Shown here in pieces: positions 62,062 through 64,000 of a stretch of 64,000 bases of DNA. Location of the stretch: contig CAYRLW010000002.1 in the NCBI GenBank assembly GCA_964425215.1, forward strand, positions 1-64,000. The letters run 5' to 3'. A program made the position numbers and the translations under genes. Numbering within the stretch: the stretch's first letter is position 1; the number at the start of each line of letters is the position of its first letter. This DNA comes from CAYRLW01 sp964425215 (GTDB lineage: Bacteria > Spirochaetota > Spirochaetia > Treponematales > Breznakiellaceae). The notes beneath the pieces were generated by a model. It was not told the origin of the DNA and did no database searches. It saw nothing but the letters and a program-made list of their open reading frames with translations.

Positions 62062-62427
62062 ATGAAATACTGCTGGTGCACTATTCAAGTTCGAGATATG
62101 AACGCGTCGCTTCACTTTTATCGGACCGTTCTTAATCTCCGCCTTAATCGGCGTTTTACCTCCCCCGATGGATCGGACATCGCTTTTCTATCCGATGGGG
62201 ACGCGGCGGAAGTGGAATTAATTTACAGCGAAAAATCGGTAAAATATGAAGGCCGGGGAATCAGCCTCGGTTTTCAGGTCCCCGATCTCGCGAAAGCCCT
62301 GGAGGAAATTAAAAGCAAGGGTTTGGAAATCGCTAAGGGACCCTTTAAAGTGGGCGGGGGCACGGAATTTTTTTATATTAAAGATCCCGATGGGGTGGAT
62401 ATCCAAATCGTTCAGCCCGGTCACTAA
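62062..62427 (+). CDS. VOC (glyoxalase/dioxygenase-fold) protein
   Basis: The 121-residue protein has two beta-alpha-beta-beta-beta modules of the vicinal-oxygen-chelate fold. Near its start is WCTIQVRDMNASLHFYRTVL and at the end FYIKDPDGVDIQIVQP with a final Glu/Gln-type ligand position. It may be a glyoxalase or another metal lyase; the His at position 3 of the family motif is replaced by Thr or Gln. The ATG is 6 nt after a TATAGT box, so the transcript is leaderless. It starts 44 bp after the small Cys protein gene. Confidence 0.75.
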   Translation: MKYCWCTIQVRDMNASLHFYRTVLNLRLNRRFTSPDGSDIAFLSDGDAAEVELIYSEKSVKYEGRGISLGFQVPDLAKALEEIKSKGLEIAKGPFKVGGGTEFFYIKDPDGVDIQIVQPGH

Positions 62428-62441
62428 AATAAGAGTATACT

Positions 62442-62480
62442 AAAGCTCTTTCAAAACTCCCTGAATTTTGAAAGAGCTTC
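62442..62480. repeat. Inverted-repeat palindrome C, single copy
   Basis: AGCTCTTTCAAAACTCCCTG with its inverted arm AATTTTGAAAGAGCTT, 14 bp after the VOC gene. The centre CTCCCTGAA differs from other C copies by one base. Confidence 0.75.
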
Positions 62481-62576
62481 TGCTTTTAAACTTGATTCAA
62501 GAAGAGCTTTCCAAACGAATAGTTTCGAAAAGGTTCCCTTAGATCCATAAAAAATTGTACATCCTGGGAGGTTTAT

Positions 62577-63227
62577 ATGTCCGTAAATCCTGCGGTTGAC
62601 CTATGGCGAGATGAAACCCTCGGCGAAGCGGCGGTAAAAGCGTTGAAAAAGAACGGTTTTGACGCCCTCTACGTAAAGGATATTCAAGACGCGGCTAAAA
62701 AAGTTATGTCGTTTATAAAAAAGGATAATACCGTCGGGTTTGGGGGGTCTATGACGATTCGAGCCCTCCGCATCGCCGAACAGGCAAAGGATCTGGGGGC
62801 CGTTATCCTGGATCACAACGCCCCAGGCTTAAGTCCTGAGGAAAAAATGAAAATTCTACGGGGCCAACTTACCTGCGATGTTTTTGTTTCCGGTTCCAAC
62901 GCCGTAACGTTGAACGGGGAAATTGTCAACGTGGATGGGAACGGAAATCGGGTGGCTGCCCTGAGTTTTGGTCCCGCTAAAACCGTGGTGGTGGTGGGGG
63001 TTAACAAGATCGTGCGCAACCTGGAAGAAGCTCAAGCGAGGATAGAAACCTACGCGGCTCCCATGAACAACAAACGGTTAGATCGTCCAAATCCCTGCGT
63101 TAAGGCGGGGGTTTGCCAGGATTGTTCCAACGAAACCCGTATTTGCCGGGCCTACCAGGTCCTTCGCCGAAGACCTTCGCTTTCCGATTTTACCGTGGTG
63201 GTGGTGGGCTCCTACTTGGGCCATTAG
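62577..63227 (+). CDS. LUD-domain protein (lactate utilisation/LutC-like)
   Basis: The 216-residue single LUD domain has VGFGGSMTIRAL and the C-terminal GVNKIVRNLEEAQARI of the YkgG/LutC and DUF162 type, plus a Cys-rich tail (CVKAGVCQDCSNETRIC) that could hold an iron-sulphur cluster. LutC-like proteins work with iron-sulphur partners in lactate oxidation. No LutA or LutB is in the window, so the substrate is open. The start follows GGGAGG by 5 nt. The 3' end overlaps the kinase gene by 38 bp on the opposite strand. Confidence 0.85.
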   Translation: MSVNPAVDLWRDETLGEAAVKALKKNGFDALYVKDIQDAAKKVMSFIKKDNTVGFGGSMTIRALRIAEQAKDLGAVILDHNAPGLSPEEKMKILRGQLTCDVFVSGSNAVTLNGEIVNVDGNGNRVAALSFGPAKTVVVVGVNKIVRNLEEAQARIETYAAPMNNKRLDRPNPCVKAGVCQDCSNETRICRAYQVLRRRPSLSDFTVVVVGSYLGH

Positions 63228-64000
63228 AAGACTGTTTCGCCTCTCCGATGATGCGTAGGGTCCATTGAAGACCCGAGGGGCTTTGGCTTTTTTTTTCAAT
63301 CGTTCCTTTTAGTTGGCTTGCTAGGTTTTCCACCAGAAGCGTCCCGATACCGCCTTTTTTTGCGGGTCCAGATTCAGTTCCTTCCGGTAGTCCTACGCCA
63401 TCATCGGCGACGGAAAGTATAAAGCCCCCATCCAAATCGTGTTCCGCCCGAATTTCAATGGTGCCCTTTCTGCCGTCGGGAAAGGCGTACTTAAACGCGT
63501 TGGTAAGCAGTTCGCTGGTTATTAACGCCAGGGGAACCATCTGCTCCAAGGAAAAATCCAGGTTCGAATCGTGGAAAAGGTTTACGGTAATCCGTTCTTG
63601 ATTTCCGTAGGCTTCTTGAATTGTCCGGGAAAGTTCCCGTAAATACAGACCAAAATCTCGATGGCTTGTGGGAGCCTGGGTGTATAGAAGTTCGTGGAGT
63701 AATTCGATAGCCTGGACCCTATCGATGGCCGTTTCCAACGTTTGGGGGGCGCTTTCGGGGAATTCCCGTACCCTATCGTACCCAAAGGACAAGACCGTTT
63801 GAACGATATGGAGGTTGTTTCTAATTCGATGGTTCACTTCCCTGAACAGGGTATTCTTTTGATCTATCTGCTGTTGGAGTTGTAGGGTCGCTTGATCTTT
63901 TTTCCAAATTCGAATTCCCAACGTAAGAAGGATGCCGATAGCGAGGAACATGAGGAGGAGAAGAACGCCAACCATTCGGCTCCTCCGTAGCCAATCATCT
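63190..64000 (-). CDS. Histidine kinase C-terminal part, HisKA_2/HWE type (partial)
   Basis: The frame continues to the right edge without a stop, so the sensor end is missing. The visible part has one transmembrane helix (MVGVLLLLMFLAIGILLTLG), then the phospho-acceptor His in REVNHRIRNNL, and an HATPase domain with ITSELLTNAFKYAFPDG (N-box) and VADDGVGLPEG (G1-box). The arrangement is that of blue-light/HWE-like HisKA_2 kinases. A Pro/Ser-rich C-terminus follows. No response regulator is adjacent. Confidence 0.9.
   Translation of the reverse strand, partial: DDWLRRSRMVGVLLLLMFLAIGILLTLGIRIWKKDQATLQLQQQIDQKNTLFREVNHRIRNNLHIVQTVLSFGYDRVREFPESAPQTLETAIDRVQAIELLHELLYTQAPTSHRDFGLYLRELSRTIQEAYGNQERITVNLFHDSNLDFSLEQMVPLALITSELLTNAFKYAFPDGRKGTIEIRAEHDLDGGFILSVADDGVGLPEGTESGPAKKGGIGTLLVENLASQLKGTIEKKSQSPSGLQWTLRIIGEAKQSSNGPSRSPPPPR

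Noticed and set aside
15566..62480. CRISPR array from the repeated palindromes
   Set aside because: The repeats are far apart, of mixed orientation, with genes between them; there are no regular spacers and no cas genes.

Overview
The window reads as chromosome from an anaerobic spirochaete, most likely a treponeme (Treponemataceae or a termite-gut Treponema relative). This is inferred from the gene set: a second-type EF-G, a B12-dependent ribonucleotide reductase, flavodiiron protein, small 2[4Fe-4S] ferredoxin, LUD and corrinoid-methyltransfer proteins, zinc-dependent phospholipase C, and independent phosphoglycerate mutase. No rRNA or clade-specific marker is present to prove it. The sequence is a draft scaffold with two 100-N gaps. 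One (1883-1982) is flanked by identical 55-bp ends, so it is an unmerged overlap inside a single GH4 gene. The other (10090-10189) sits in a true tandem repeat of about 160 bp.

Layout. 0-7.5 kb: end of lon, a GH4 glycosidase, a three-gene lipid or acyltransferase operon, and a GltS-type symporter. 7.5-16.4 kb: a 292-bp MITE-like element, EF-G2, a class A penicillin-binding protein, an envelope pair (PEGA-like protein plus M23 peptidase), ferredoxin, tRNA-Pro(GGG) and OsmC. 16.4-31.9 kb: phospholipase C, chemoreceptor, gpmI, PP2C phosphatase, a degenerate M20 homologue coupled to a GpgS-type glucosyltransferase, carAB, and fprA-ybaK. 32-44 kb: a TPR-GAF-GGDEF diguanylate cyclase diverging from fprA, a CheY protein, a methyltransferase, dus, adk, nrdJ, and a GT-HAD-Crp-small membrane protein operon. 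44-53 kb: RecQ, a three-subunit molybdenum hydroxylase, a DEAD-box RNA helicase and a dihydroorotate dehydrogenase-like protein. 53-61.5 kb: a corrinoid methyl-transfer locus. 61.5-64 kb: a small Cys protein, a VOC protein, a LUD protein and the end of a histidine kinase.

The most coherent accessory system is the corrinoid locus on the minus strand. It encodes, in transcription order, a HyuA-like protein, a RACo-like [2Fe-2S] reductive activase, a PocR-AraC regulator, a B12-binding corrinoid protein, a URO-D/MtaA-type methyltransferase with a C-terminal thioredoxin-like domain, and a CobW GTPase. No separate substrate methyltransferase is visible, so the URO-D protein is the only catalytic methyltransferase candidate in it.

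The main non-coding signal is a family of short inverted-repeat elements between genes. Two copies are complete, with a three-part build (39-bp palindrome, 13-bp inverted pair, 36-bp palindrome), and at least six partial copies are scattered from 15.5 to 62.5 kb. Two copies end directly against a ribosome-binding site. Other regulatory signals are several promoters whose -10 box lies exactly 6 nt before an ATG (leaderless mRNAs), and a symmetric divergent promoter in which fprA and the diguanylate cyclase share one -35 hexamer.
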